From Nemertoderma westbladi (Eukaryota > Xenacoelomorpha > Nemertodermatida > Nemertodermatidae): a DNA stretch of 30,388 nucleotides. Under the pieces are notes generated by a model. That model ran no database searches and was not told where the DNA came from. It saw only the letters and a program-made list of their open reading frames with translations. The stretch is taken from contig JAUCBJ010000737.1 of the NCBI GenBank assembly GCA_032718475.1, positions 1 to 30,388 of the forward strand, read 5' to 3'. Both the position numbers and the translations under genes were made by a program. Below are positions 9,556 to 20,433 of the stretch, one piece after another. Numbering within the stretch: the stretch's first letter is position 1; each line of letters opens with the position of its first letter.

Positions 9556-10799
9556 GTACTGGTGGGTGGGAAGGGTGGGGGGGGGGGGGGGGTGCAGATT
9601 AAAAGGGGTGAACACGTACTGTACCCCTTTCTTTGATTGATTGGTGGTGTGGGTAAATTTCTCAAAACCTGATTTTGTGATACAGTCGCTCAATTTTAAT
9701 CTGTATCTGATAACTGAGCCTCGTCCTGCGCGATGGCCCCACGAACGTGTCTGTTGTTGCGAACTGGTCATGACATATCTTATATCTTCTTATAGCCAGC
9801 AAGGGATAATTATTGGAGATTATTCGGCATTATTGGAGATAACAACAGTCAATCAGATTTCTACGTTTTCTGAACTTTGCGGAAATGAAACTTTTTTTGA
9901 CCAGATTACTCCCAGGATTGATTACGCAATACTCAAATGCAGTTACAGATTATTATTAACTTTTCCCGCTTGAAATCCTTTAGGTGACAAACAAACAAAC
10001 GTTCATAATTTTATAGAGATTACATGGTTGTTAGGGATATAAGCATGATTTACATACGACCGTGGAGTACGGATATCACAGTGCATTCTCGTTCTAGAGG
10101 TTAGCTAGGGGGGTTAATTGTCCTGCGGTTGACGGCCTAATATCGAAATTATGAAATTTAGTTTGATTGTTAATCAATTTTATATAAGTGTAAACGCAAT
10201 TCTGTAATGTGTATATGTATATTTATAAATATGTATATTTATAAATATGTATATTTATAAATATGTATATTTAGAATGTTTGGATATTGAAAGATCTAGT
10301 ACTGAAAGCAAATTTCATTATGTCGTATAATTTATGTTGAGCTCTGTAGAGTTCCGTTAGTGGTAATTGTTTGATTTAGGCTAATCAATTATAGTGTGTA
10401 ATGAATGAACAGTTAGGTGCGTAACGTAGGGCCCAAAGATGAAATACTCTGTAATAAGCAAGTTACCAAGGTTACAATGTAGTCTTTGAAGTTGTACAAG
10501 ACTATAAAATGTAGTCTTGTCAAGCTAGGCTTGTCTGCGATTTGTAGTCTGGGAGACGGATTTGTAAAATTTTACCACATTTTATTTTTCAATTTGTCCT
10601 GTCTTAATTATCTTTATCTCTGATTAGCACTAAAAAAAGAGAAAATTCTGAGCTTTCGAAATTTGTATAATATGTCATGCTTTTGAAAAATTATGTTTTG
10701 ACCACTTTTTTCGGCTTAAAGTGTAACGTGCCATATTACGTGCAAAATATTATTTGTATCTTGGGACATTTTGTCTCAAATCCATAATTGGAAATATCT
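9556..10799. other. Non-coding stretch with small repeats
   Basis: Contains the poly-G run (9577-9592) and, at 10205-10275, about four copies of the AT-rich unit ATATGTATATTTATAA. The frame at 9641-9973 has no recognisable domain. No gene supported. Confidence 0.5.
10496..10535. repeat. Small hairpin motif, copy 2
   Basis: ACAAGACTATAAAATGTAGTC then TTGTCAAGCTAGGCTTGTC: the same inverted-repeat motif as at 8741-8785, slightly diverged. Confidence 0.5.
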
Positions 10800-10825
10800 G
10801 AAAACACACCTTCTCTGGGCGAAGC

Positions 10826-10945
10826 GGAACCTTATCGCCCCTGGAACCTTATCGCCCCTATAAATTGCATTTTTGTTGGGAACTTATCGCCTCCCTATTT
10901 TGAGTTTTTAGGAACTTATCGCCCCTCAGTCTTAATCGTCCCCGA
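10826..10945. repeat. Short motif cluster GGAACTTATCGCCCCT
   Basis: The motif GGAAC(C)TTATCGCCCCT or a close variant occurs four times, at about 10828, 10845, 10879 and 10911, with irregular spacing. A related form, CTTTATCGCCTCTGG, occurs near 11236. Function unknown. Confidence 0.6.
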
Positions 10946-10953
10946 GTCTTTCG

Positions 10954-11175
10954 CCCATGTGAAGAATGCCAGGATTTCACTTTTCGAACGACTTTTTATT
11001 GGAATTTTATATATGAAGATTTTTTATTTTTTTTAAATTTATCTTTATTAAGTGTATTATAGCGCTTATTTCTGTCTTATAACCTGTGCATATACTAATT
11101 CGTTTATTGTTTTGATTAGATTCAGCCCTTCTGTAACCTGTGTTTTTGGTGAAATCCTGGTGTCCTTCACATGGG
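10954..11175. repeat. Inverted repeat, 27-bp arms (24/27)
   Basis: The left arm 10954-10980 begins CCCATGTGAAG and ends GGATTTCAC. The right arm 11149-11175 is its reverse complement with three mismatches. A third copy of the arm end (CTTCACATGGG) lies at 11218-11228. This could be the ends of a small non-autonomous transposon; no target-site duplication was identified. Confidence 0.6.
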
Positions 11176-11781
11176 GGTAACTGCAAAGTGAAATATAACG
11201 GCAGAAAGTCTGGTATACTTCACATGGGCCGAGTCTTTATCGCCTCTGGTCCTTTATCTCCCCTGCCATTACACAAAGGCTACATTCTCCCAAATTTCCT
11301 ATATTATATTTCCTCTACGTCACATATTTTAGTTATAGTTTACATTTATATTTATACTCAAATAGTTTCAGTTATGGGAGGCTTACCTGTCTTTTGATTG
11401 GGTAGTTTTTGTCTAAAGCTGAGGCCGGTAAAAACACGCTGAATATTTGTGTGTGAGGGTTTATTTATGTCTTTACATATAGGGAACTATGTCAATAAAT
11501 ATACCATATCCTTGTTATTTCAAACGAACAGCTTCTCAACCATGGTATTCTTGTGAAGTCTGCAGTTGATAGAACGTGTTAAGATTTGTCCAAATCAACT
11601 AATTAAGAGATTTGTTTGTTTCTTTGTCTCCAATAATATGAACACTAAATACACTGGTTTAAATAGCACATAACCGTACAGCTAAAAAGAGATTTAACCT
11701 ACCAGAACCCTCATCCTTCATTGATTGCAATTATGACCCTGCCAATATAAGAGAACTATATGATGTTAGACAACCACGACT
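11176..11781. other. Non-coding stretch, nothing recognised
   Basis: AT-rich sequence between the inverted repeat and the foldback element. No coding frame with family resemblance. Confidence 0.5.
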
Positions 11782-12011
11782 TTAGGCCCGGCGCACACTA
11801 GAGATGCAAGATGCACGATGCAAGATGCAAATTTTTTTTAGAATACATTATTTCCTATCAGACCACGCACACTAGAGATGCAAGATGCACGATGCAAAAA
11901 AGGACATCCTCGATATTCCATTTTTTGCATCTTGCATCTCGAATATAGAATACATGGTAGACTATGGGAGGCCATACACTAGAGATGCAAGATGCATGAT
12001 AAATTAGATTC

Positions 12012-12361
12012 CCCGTACTTAGTTCCAATTTTAGCCTCATGCGAATTTAGTTCCAATGGAAACGAATTTAGTTCCAATTTTGGCGAATTTAGTTCCAATT
12101 TAGGCGAACTTAGTTCCAATAACTAGAGATAAACGAATTTAGTTCCAATACATGCGTACTTAGTTCCAATGGATGCGAACTTAGTTCCAATGTAAGCGAA
12201 TGTAGTTCCAATACATGCGAATTTAGTTCCAATGGATGCGAACTTAGTTCCAATTGATGCGAACTTAGTTCCAATGGATGCGAACTTAGTTCCAATGCAA
12301 GCGAACTTAGTTCCAATGCAAGCGAATTTAGTTCCAATGGAAGCGAATTTAGTTCCAATGT
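12012..12361. repeat. 21-bp tandem array, left arm of foldback element, 16 copies
   Basis: Unit GCGAACTTAGTTCCAATGGAT, with C/T and last-four-base variants. I counted 16 AGTTCCAAT cores; the spacing is 21 bp except for an interruption near 12115-12135. The last part of the unit varies most (GGAT, ACAT, GCAA, GTAA). Confidence 0.95.
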
Positions 12362-12716
12362 TTCAGGTGTGGGGCGATCCACGTAGTTGGCGAAGAATCT
12401 ATGTTTAATGACACTATTATTAGGTGGATGGTTAAATAATAATTGTAAATACCTAACCCAAAACGCCCAAACTCCTAACCAAAACAATCTTATCCCAAAC
12501 AACGCCCAACCTTTTAACCTAAACAATTCAATTAAATTGTAAAAAACAACGCCCAAGAGCTCTTAACCCAAACTACGCCCATCCCCCAAACCGAAACATC
12601 TGGTAAATATTGTATTTGCTATTTGGTGTGAAAATGGCACAACGTACATACATGTTTTGAGTATATAATACTACAGACTCAGTCAGTCAGTATCAGATTA
12701 ATAAATTCGATTAGTA

Positions 12717-12928
12717 AATTCGCTTCCATTGGAACTAAATTCGCATGCATTGGAACTAAATTCGCATCCATTGGAACTAAGTTCGCATGCATTGGAACTA
12801 AATTCGCTTCCATTGGAACTAAATTCGCTTCCATTAGAACTAAATTCGCTTCCATTGGAACTAAATTCGCTTCCATTGGAACTAAATTCGCATGCATTGG
12901 AACTAAATTCGCATCCATTGGAACTAAG
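12717..12928. repeat. 21-bp tandem array, right arm, 10 copies in inverse orientation
   Basis: Unit ATTGGAACTAAATTCGCTTCC, the reverse complement of the left-arm unit; 10 copies in register plus two stray copies at about 12973 and 13022. Together with the left array it forms a very long imperfect hairpin around a 355-bp centre. That centre contains a loose repeat of AACGCCCAA and CCTAACC blocks (12455-12580). Confidence 0.95.
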
Positions 12929-13371
12929 TTCGTTTTGATATTCTGATATCGTTTCGCTTTGTAAAATTTATTTTGGAACTAAATTAGTTTCAATTGGAAA
13001 TATGTTCGCCTTTGAAAGTGTGCGATTGGAACTAAGTTCGTGCTACCATAAATTCTATGAAATATACATTAAAATAATCAAAGTATAATATCAAAATAAA
13101 ATATCAAAATAAAATATCAAAATAAAATACGATGCATTTTGCATCTCTAGTGTGCGGCGGGCCTTAGAGGGATTGTATTTTATTGTTTTTATATTAATAT
13201 AAGAGAACGTCTATGTGACTCAAAGTCAACCATGCAAGAGCAGGACTTCCTGAACTGTGAGTTTTTGATGGACTTTTACTCATTGAGTGGGCTTAGTTTC
13301 AGGGCTAAACACGATAGAGTGTGTGCGAACTATGGAATCTAGTTTATATTGATTGGGGAGACTGTGTGCTG

Positions 13372-16300
13372 TGCGCTACCTAGCTCGCCATCCTTACAGC
13401 ACTCGAATGTACTCTCTGCGCTACCTAGCTCGCCATCCTTACAGCACTGGAATGTACTCTCTGCGCTACCTAGCTCGCCATCCTTACAGCACTGGAATGT
13501 ACTCTCTGCGCTACCTAGCTCGCCATCCTTACAGCACTGGAATGTACTCTCTGCGCTACCTAGCTCGCCATCCTTACAGCACTGGAATGTACTCTCTGCG
13601 CTACCTAGCTCGCCATCCTTACAGCACTGGAATGTACTCTCTGCGCTACCTAGCTCGCCATCCTTACAGCACTGGAATGTACTCTCTGCGCTACCTAGCT
13701 CGCCATCCTTACAGCACTGGAATGTACTCTCTGCGCTACCTAGCTCGCCATCCTTACAGCACTGGAATGTACTCTCTGCGCTACCTAGCTCGCCATCCTT
13801 ACAGCACTGGAATGTACTATCTGCGCTACCTAGCTCGCCATCCTTACAGCACTGGAATGTACTCTCTGCGCTACCTAGCTCGCCATCCTTACAGCACTGG
13901 AATGTACTCTCTGCGCTACCTAGCTCGCCATCCTTACAGCACTGGAATGTACTCTCTGCGCTACCTAGCTCGCCATCCTTACAGCACTGGAATGTACTCT
14001 CTGCGCTACCTAGCTCGCCATCCTTACAGCACTGGAATGTACTCTCTGCGCTACCTAGCTCGCCATCCTTACAGCACTGGAATGTACTCTCTGCGCTACC
14101 TAGCTCGCCATCCTTACAGCACTGGAATGTACTCTCTGCGCTACCTAGCTCGCCATCCTTACAGCACTCGAATGTACTCTCTGCGCTACCTAGCTCGCCA
14201 TCCTTACAGCACTGGAATGTACTCTCTGCGCTACCTAGCTCGCCATCCTTACAGCACTGGAATGTACTCTCTGCGCTACCTAGCTCGCCATCCTTACAGC
14301 ACTGGAATGTACTCTCTGCGCTACCTAGCTCGCCATCCTTACAGCACTGGAATGTACTCTCTGCGCTACCTAGCTCGCCATCCTTACAGCACTGGAATGT
14401 ACTCTCTGCGCTACCTAGCTCGCCATCCTTACAGCACTGGAATGTACTCTCTGCGCTACCTAGCTCGCCATCCTTACAGCACTGGAATGTACTCTCTGCG
14501 CTACCTAGCTCGCCATCCTTACAGCACTGGAATGTACTCTCTGCGCTACCTAGCTCGCCATCCTTACAGCACTGGAATGTACTCTCTGCGCTACCTAGCT
14601 CGCCATCCTTACAGCACTGGAATGTACTCTCTGCGCTACCTAGCTCGCCATCCTTACAGCACTGGAATGTACTCTCTGCGCTACCTAGCTCGCCATCCTT
14701 ACAGCACTGGAATGTACTCTCTGCGCTACCTAGCTCGCCATCCTTACAGCACTGGAATGTACTCTCTGCGCTACCTAGCTCGCCATCCTTACAGCACTGG
14801 AATGTACTCTCTGCGCTACCTAGCTCGCCATCCTTACAGCACTGGAATGTACTCTCTGCGCTACCTAGCTCGCCATCCTTACAGCACTGGAATGTACTCT
14901 CTGCGCTACCTAGCTCGCCATCCTTACAGCACTGGAATGTACTCTCTGCGCTACCTAGCTCGCCATCCTTACAGCACTGGAATGTACTCTCTGCGCTACC
15001 TAGCTCGCCATCCTTACAGCACTGGAATGTACTCTCTGCGCTACCTAGCTCGCCATCCTTACAGCACTGGAATGTACTCTCTGCGCTACCTAGCTCGCCA
15101 TCCTTACAGCACTGGAATGTACTCTCTGCGCTACCTAGCTCGCCATCCTTACAGCACTGGAATGTACTCTCTGCGCTACCTAGCTCGCCATCCTTACAGC
15201 ACTGGAATGTACTCTCTGCGCTACCTAGCTCGCCATCCTTACAGCACTGGAATGTACTCTCTGCGCTACCTAGCTCGCCATCCTTACAGCACTGGAATGT
15301 ACTCTCTGCGCTACCTAGCTCGCCATCCTTACAGCACTGGAATGTACTCTCTGCGCTACCTAGCTCGCCATCCTTACAGCACTGGAATGTACTCTCTGCG
15401 CTACCTAGCTCGCCATCCTTACAGCACTGGAATGTACTCTCTGCGCTACCTAGCTCGCCATCCTTACAGCACTGGAATGTACTCTCTGCGCTACCTAGCT
15501 CGCCATCCTTACAGCACTGGAATGTACTCTCTGCGCTACCTAGCTCGCCATCCTTACAGCACTGGAATGTACTCTCTGCGCTACCTAGCTCGCCATCCTT
15601 ACAGCACTGGAATGTACTCTCTGCGCTACCTAGCTCGCCATCCTTACAGCACTGGAATGTACTCTCTGCGCTACCTAGCTCGCCATCCTTACAGCACTGG
15701 AATGTACTCTCTGCGCTACCTAGCTCGCCATCCTTACAGCACTGGAATGTACTCTCTGCGCTACCTAGCTCGCCATCCTTACAGCACTGGAATGTACTCT
15801 CTGCGCTACCTAGCTCGCCATCCTTACAGCACTGGAATGTACTCTCTGCGCTACCTAGCTCGCCATCCTTACAGCACTGGAATGTACTCTCTGCGCTACC
15901 TAGCTCGCCATCCTTACAGCACTGGAATGTACTCTCTGCGCTACCTAGCTCGCCATCCTTACAGCACTGGAATGTACTCTCTGCGCTACCTAGCTCGCCA
16001 TCCTTACAGCACTGGAATGTACTCTCTGCGCTACCTAGCTCGCCATCCTTACAGCACTGGAATGTACTCTCTGCGCTACCTAGCTCGCCATCCTTACAGC
16101 ACTGGAATGTACTCTCTGCGCTACCTAGCTCGCCATCCTTACAGCACTGGAATGTACTCTCTGCGCTACCTAGCTCGCCATCCTTACAGCACTGGAATGT
16201 ACTCTCTGCGCTACCTAGCTCGCCATCCTTACAGCACTGGAATGTACTCTCTGCGCTACCTAGCTCGCCATCCTTACAGCACTGGAATGTACTCTCTGCG

Positions 16301-19300
16301 CTACCTAGCTCGCCATCCTTACAGCACTGGAATGTACTCTCTGCGCTACCTAGCTCGCCATCCTTACAGCACTGGAATGTACTCTCTGCGCTACCTAGCT
16401 CGCCATCCTTACAGCACTGGAATGTACTCTCTGCGCTACCTAGCTCGCCATCCTTACAGCACTGGAATGTACTCTCTGCGCTACCTAGCTCGCCATCCTT
16501 ACAGCACTGGAATGTACTCTCTGCGCTACCTAGCTCGCCATCCTTACAGCACTGGAATGTACTCTCTGCGCTACCTAGCTCGCCATCCTTACAGCACTGG
16601 AATGTACTCTCTGCGCTACCTAGCTCGCCATCCTTACAGCACTGGAATGTACTCTCTGCGCTACCTAGCTCGCCATCCTTACAGCACTGGAATGTACTCT
16701 CTGCGCTACCTAGCTCGCCATCCTTACAGCACTGGAATGTACTCTCTGCGCTACCTAGCTCGCCATCCTTACAGCACTGGAATGTACTCTCTGCGCTACC
16801 TAGCTCGCCATCCTTACAGCACTGGAATGTACTCTCTGCGCTACCTAGCTCGCCATCCTTACAGCACTGGAATGTACTCTCTGCGCTACCTAGCTCGCCA
16901 TCCTTACAGCACTGGAATGTACTCTCTGCGCTACCTAGCTCGCCATCCTTACAGCACTGGAATGTACTCTCTGCGCTACCTAGCTCGCCATCCTTACAGC
17001 ACTGGAATGTACTCTCTGCGCTACCTAGCTCGCCATCCTTACAGCACTGGAATGTACTCTCTGCGCTACCTAGCTCGCCATCCTTACAGCACTGGAATGT
17101 ACTCTCTGCGCTACCTAGCTCGCCATCCTTACAGCACTGGAATGTACTCTCTGCGCTACCTAGCTCGCCATCCTTACAGCACTGGAATGTACTCTCTGCG
17201 CTACCTAGCTCGCCATCCTTACAGCACTGGAATGTACTCTCTGCGCTACCTAGCTCGCCATCCTTACAGCACTGGAATGTACTCTCTGCGCTACCTAGCT
17301 CGCCATCCTTACAGCACTGGAATGTACTCTCTGCGCTACCTAGCTCGCCATCCTTACAGCACTGGAATGTACTCTCTGCGCTACCTAGCTCGCCATCCTT
17401 ACAGCACTCGAATGTACTCTCTGCGCTACCTAGCTCGCCATCCTTACAGCACTCGAATGTACTCTCTGCGCTACCTAGCTCGCCATCCTTACAGCACTGG
17501 AATGTACTCTCTGCGCTACCTAGCTCGCCATCCTTACAGCACTGGAATGTACTCTCTGCGCTACCTAGCTCGCCATCCTTACAGCACTGGAATGTACTCT
17601 CTGCGCTACCTAGCTCGCCATCCTTACAGCACTGGAATGTACTCTCTGCGCTACCTAGCTCGCCATCCTTACAGCACTGGAATGTACTCTCTGCGCTACC
17701 TAGCTCGCCATCCTTACAGCACTGGAATGTACTCTCTGCGCTACCTAGCTCGCCATCCTTACAGCACTGGAATGTACTCTCTGCGCTACCTAGCTCGCCA
17801 TCCTTACAGCACTGGAATGTACTCTCTGCGCTACCTAGCTCGCCATCCTTACAGCACTGGAATGTACTCTCTGCGCTACCTAGCTCGCCATCCTTACAGC
17901 ACTGGAATGTACTCTCTGCGCTACCTAGCTCGCCATCCTTACAGCACTGGAATGTACTCTCTGCGCTACCTAGCTCGCCATCCTTACAGCACTGGAATGT
18001 ACTCTCTGCGCTACCTAGCTCGCCATCCTTACAGCACTGGAATGTACTCTCTGCGCTACCTAGCTCGCCATCCTTACAGCACTGGAATGTACTCTCTGCG
18101 CTACCTAGCTCGCCATCCTTACAGCACTGGAATGTACTCTCTGCGCTACCTAGCTCGCCATCCTTACAGCACTGGAATGTACTCTCTGCGCTACCTAGCT
18201 CGCCATCCTTACAGCACTGGAATGTACTCTCTGCGCTACCTAGCTCGCCATCCTTACAGCACTGGAATGTACTCTCTGCGCTACCTAGCTCGCCATCCTT
18301 ACAGCACTGGAATGTACTCTCTGCGCTACCTAGCTCGCCATCCTTACAGCACTGGAATGTACTCTCTGCGCTACCTAGCTCGCCATCCTTACAGCACTGG
18401 AATGTACTCTCTGCGCTACCTAGCTCGCCATCCTTACAGCACTGGAATGTACTCTCTGCGCTACCTAGCTCGCCATCCTTACAGCACTGGAATGTACTCT
18501 CTGCGCTACCTAGCTCGCCATCCTTACAGCACTGGAATGTACTCTCTGCGCTACCTAGCTCGCCATCCTTACAGCACTGGAATGTACTCTCTGCGCTACC
18601 TAGCTCGCCATCCTTACAGCACTGGAATGTACTCTCTGCGCTACCTAGCTCGCCATCCTTACAGCACTGGAATGTACTCTCTGCGCTACCTAGCTCGCCA
18701 TCCTTACAGCACTGGAATGTACTCTCTGCGCTACCTAGCTCGCCATCCTTACAGCACTGGAATGTACTCTCTGCGCTACCTAGCTCGCCATCCTTACAGC
18801 ACTGGAATGTACTCTCTGCGCTACCTAGCTCGCCATCCTTACAGCACTGGAATGTACTATCTGCGCTACCTAGCTCGCCATCCTTACAGCACTGGAATGT
18901 ACTCTCTGCGCTACCTAGCTCGCCATCCTTACAGCACTGGAATGTACTATCTGCGCTACCTAGCTCGCCATCCTTACAGCACTGGAATGTACTCTCTGCG
19001 CTACCTAGCTCGCCATCCGTACAGCACTGGAATGTACTCTCTGCGCTACCTAGCTCGCCATCCTTACAGCACTGGAATGTACTCTCTGCGCTACCTAGCT
19101 CGCCATCCTTACAGCACTGGAATGTACTCTCTGCGCTACCTAGCTCGCCATCCTTACAGCACTGGAATGTACTCTCTGCGCTACCTAGCTCGCCATCCTT
19201 ACAGCACTGGAATGTACTCTCTGCGCTACCTAGCTCGCCATCCTTACAGCACTGGAATGTACTCTCTGCGCTACCTAGCTCGCCATCCTTACAGCACTCG

Positions 19301-19672
19301 AATGTACTCTCTGCGCTACCTAGCTCGCCATCCTTACAGCACTGGAATGTACTCTCTGCGCTACCTAGCTCGCCATCCTTACAGCACTGGAATGTACTCT
19401 CTGCGCTACCTAGCTCGCCATCCTTACAGCACTCGAATGTACTCTCTGCGCTACCTAGCTCGCCATCCTTACAGCACTGGAATGTACTCTCTGCGCTACC
19501 TAGCTCGCCATCCTTACAGCACTGGAATGTACTCTCTGCGCTACCTAGCTCGCCATCCTTACAGCACTGGAATGTACTCTCTGCGCTACCTAGCTCGCCA
19601 TCCTTACAGCACTGGAATGTACTCTCTGCGCTACCTAGCTCGCCATCCTTACAGCACTGGAATGTACTCTCT
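13372..19672. repeat. 45-bp minisatellite, 140 copies (6.3 kb)
   Basis: Unit TGCGCTACCTAGCTCGCCAT followed by CCTTACAGCACTGGAATGTACTCTC, in unbroken 45-bp register; 6301 bp is 140.0 units. Variants are few: ACTCGAATG for ACTGGAATG at about 13409, 14169, 17409, 17454, 19299 and 19434; TACTATCTG for TACTCTCTG at about 13819, 18859 and 18949; and one CCGTACAG near 19019. The stretch from about 14.2 to 17.4 kb showed no variant on my reading. Because 45 is a multiple of three, the array is open in two plus frames and one minus frame for over 2100 codons. I treat these as repeat artefacts: no start context, no non-repeat domain, no splice logic. Confidence 0.98.
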
Positions 19673-20433
19673 ATCATATTGGTCGGGCAAGAACACTATA
19701 TATTTAAGGGGGAGGGGGGGGGGGGGGGGCTGCTAATTTTTGTGCGATTTCTAAGACTTCCCTAAGGCCACGGGTATATCAGAATTGTACACTGATACAT
19801 GAATTTTACTTGGAACTATTTACTATTATTGTAATATGTGTAGTATTTGGTTTACACAGCGGTTTGTTTTTAAAGTATGTATTCAGAAATTTGAATTTTA
19901 TATATAGTCATTGGGGACTATGCAATTGTGATTTGTCGTGAATGCTTCGCTTATCTTTTGACAGACAGACAGACCGACAGACAGACATAATAGACTTCGC
20001 TAAAAATGAAAACTGACTTTGGAAATGAACACAGCGACCAAAACTTTATTCGGGACAGTATTAGATACCAGTAACTGATATCTGTTACTTTACTGCATAA
20101 GACGCCAGATCTAAATGTACAAACATGCCGGGGAATAACATACAAGGCTCACTTTATAAACGACCGATGTACAACCTTGGCTGTAATATATCATTGTCAA
20201 AACCCAAGACCACCCTTCAGGCAAGTGGATGCATCTCGTCTACCAATAAATACTATCGTTTATCTTATCCGCCTGTGCGCCCAGAACTATCTTATTCTGT
20301 AGCAGCGGGGCCGGGTGGCAAGAGGAAAGAAACTTCTAGTCTTGATACAACAGATATTGTGGATATAAACGTATAATCGCGAACTGCAACTGTGTAGTGG
20401 CTCACACGCCCCAACATTATACATGGACTTATC
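19673..20433. other. Non-coding stretch with poly-G and GACA microsatellite
   Basis: A run of 16 G at 19714-19729 follows directly after the 45-bp array. A (GACA)n-type microsatellite lies at 19961-19987. No gene recognised. Confidence 0.6.

Larger units (their letters stand above)
11785..13163. mobile_element. Non-autonomous foldback DNA transposon, Harbinger-like, TTA target-site duplication
   Basis: Terminal inverted repeats of about 35 bp: the left end starts GGCCCGGCGCACACTAGAGA and continues TGCAAGATGCA; the right end is the reverse complement of GGCCCGCCGCACACTAGAGA then TGCAAAATGCATCG. The element is flanked by TTA on both sides (11782-11784 and 13164-13166). A 3-bp TWA target duplication with GGCC-type ends is what I know for PIF/Harbinger elements; the superfamily call is inferred. 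The CACACTAGAGATGCAAGATGC motif recurs near the left end at about 11866 and 11974. Inside are two arrays of 21-bp repeats in opposite orientation, so the whole 1379-bp element can fold back. No transposase frame is present, so it would depend on a transposase in trans. Confidence 0.85.

Noticed and set aside
9641-9973. 110-residue open frame
   Set aside because: No recognisable domain, no splice or start context, AT-rich composition like the flanks.
12110-12938. Open frames with LELNSHA/LELSS or MEANLVP repeats
   Set aside because: Translation of the 21-bp arrays of the foldback element; opposite strands give equally long frames and there is no other coding signal.
13339-19765. Three overlapping open frames of more than 2100 codons on both strands
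   Set aside because: They are the consequence of a stop-free 45-bp unit whose length is a multiple of three. No non-repeat domain, start context or splice evidence; three frames cannot all be proteins.
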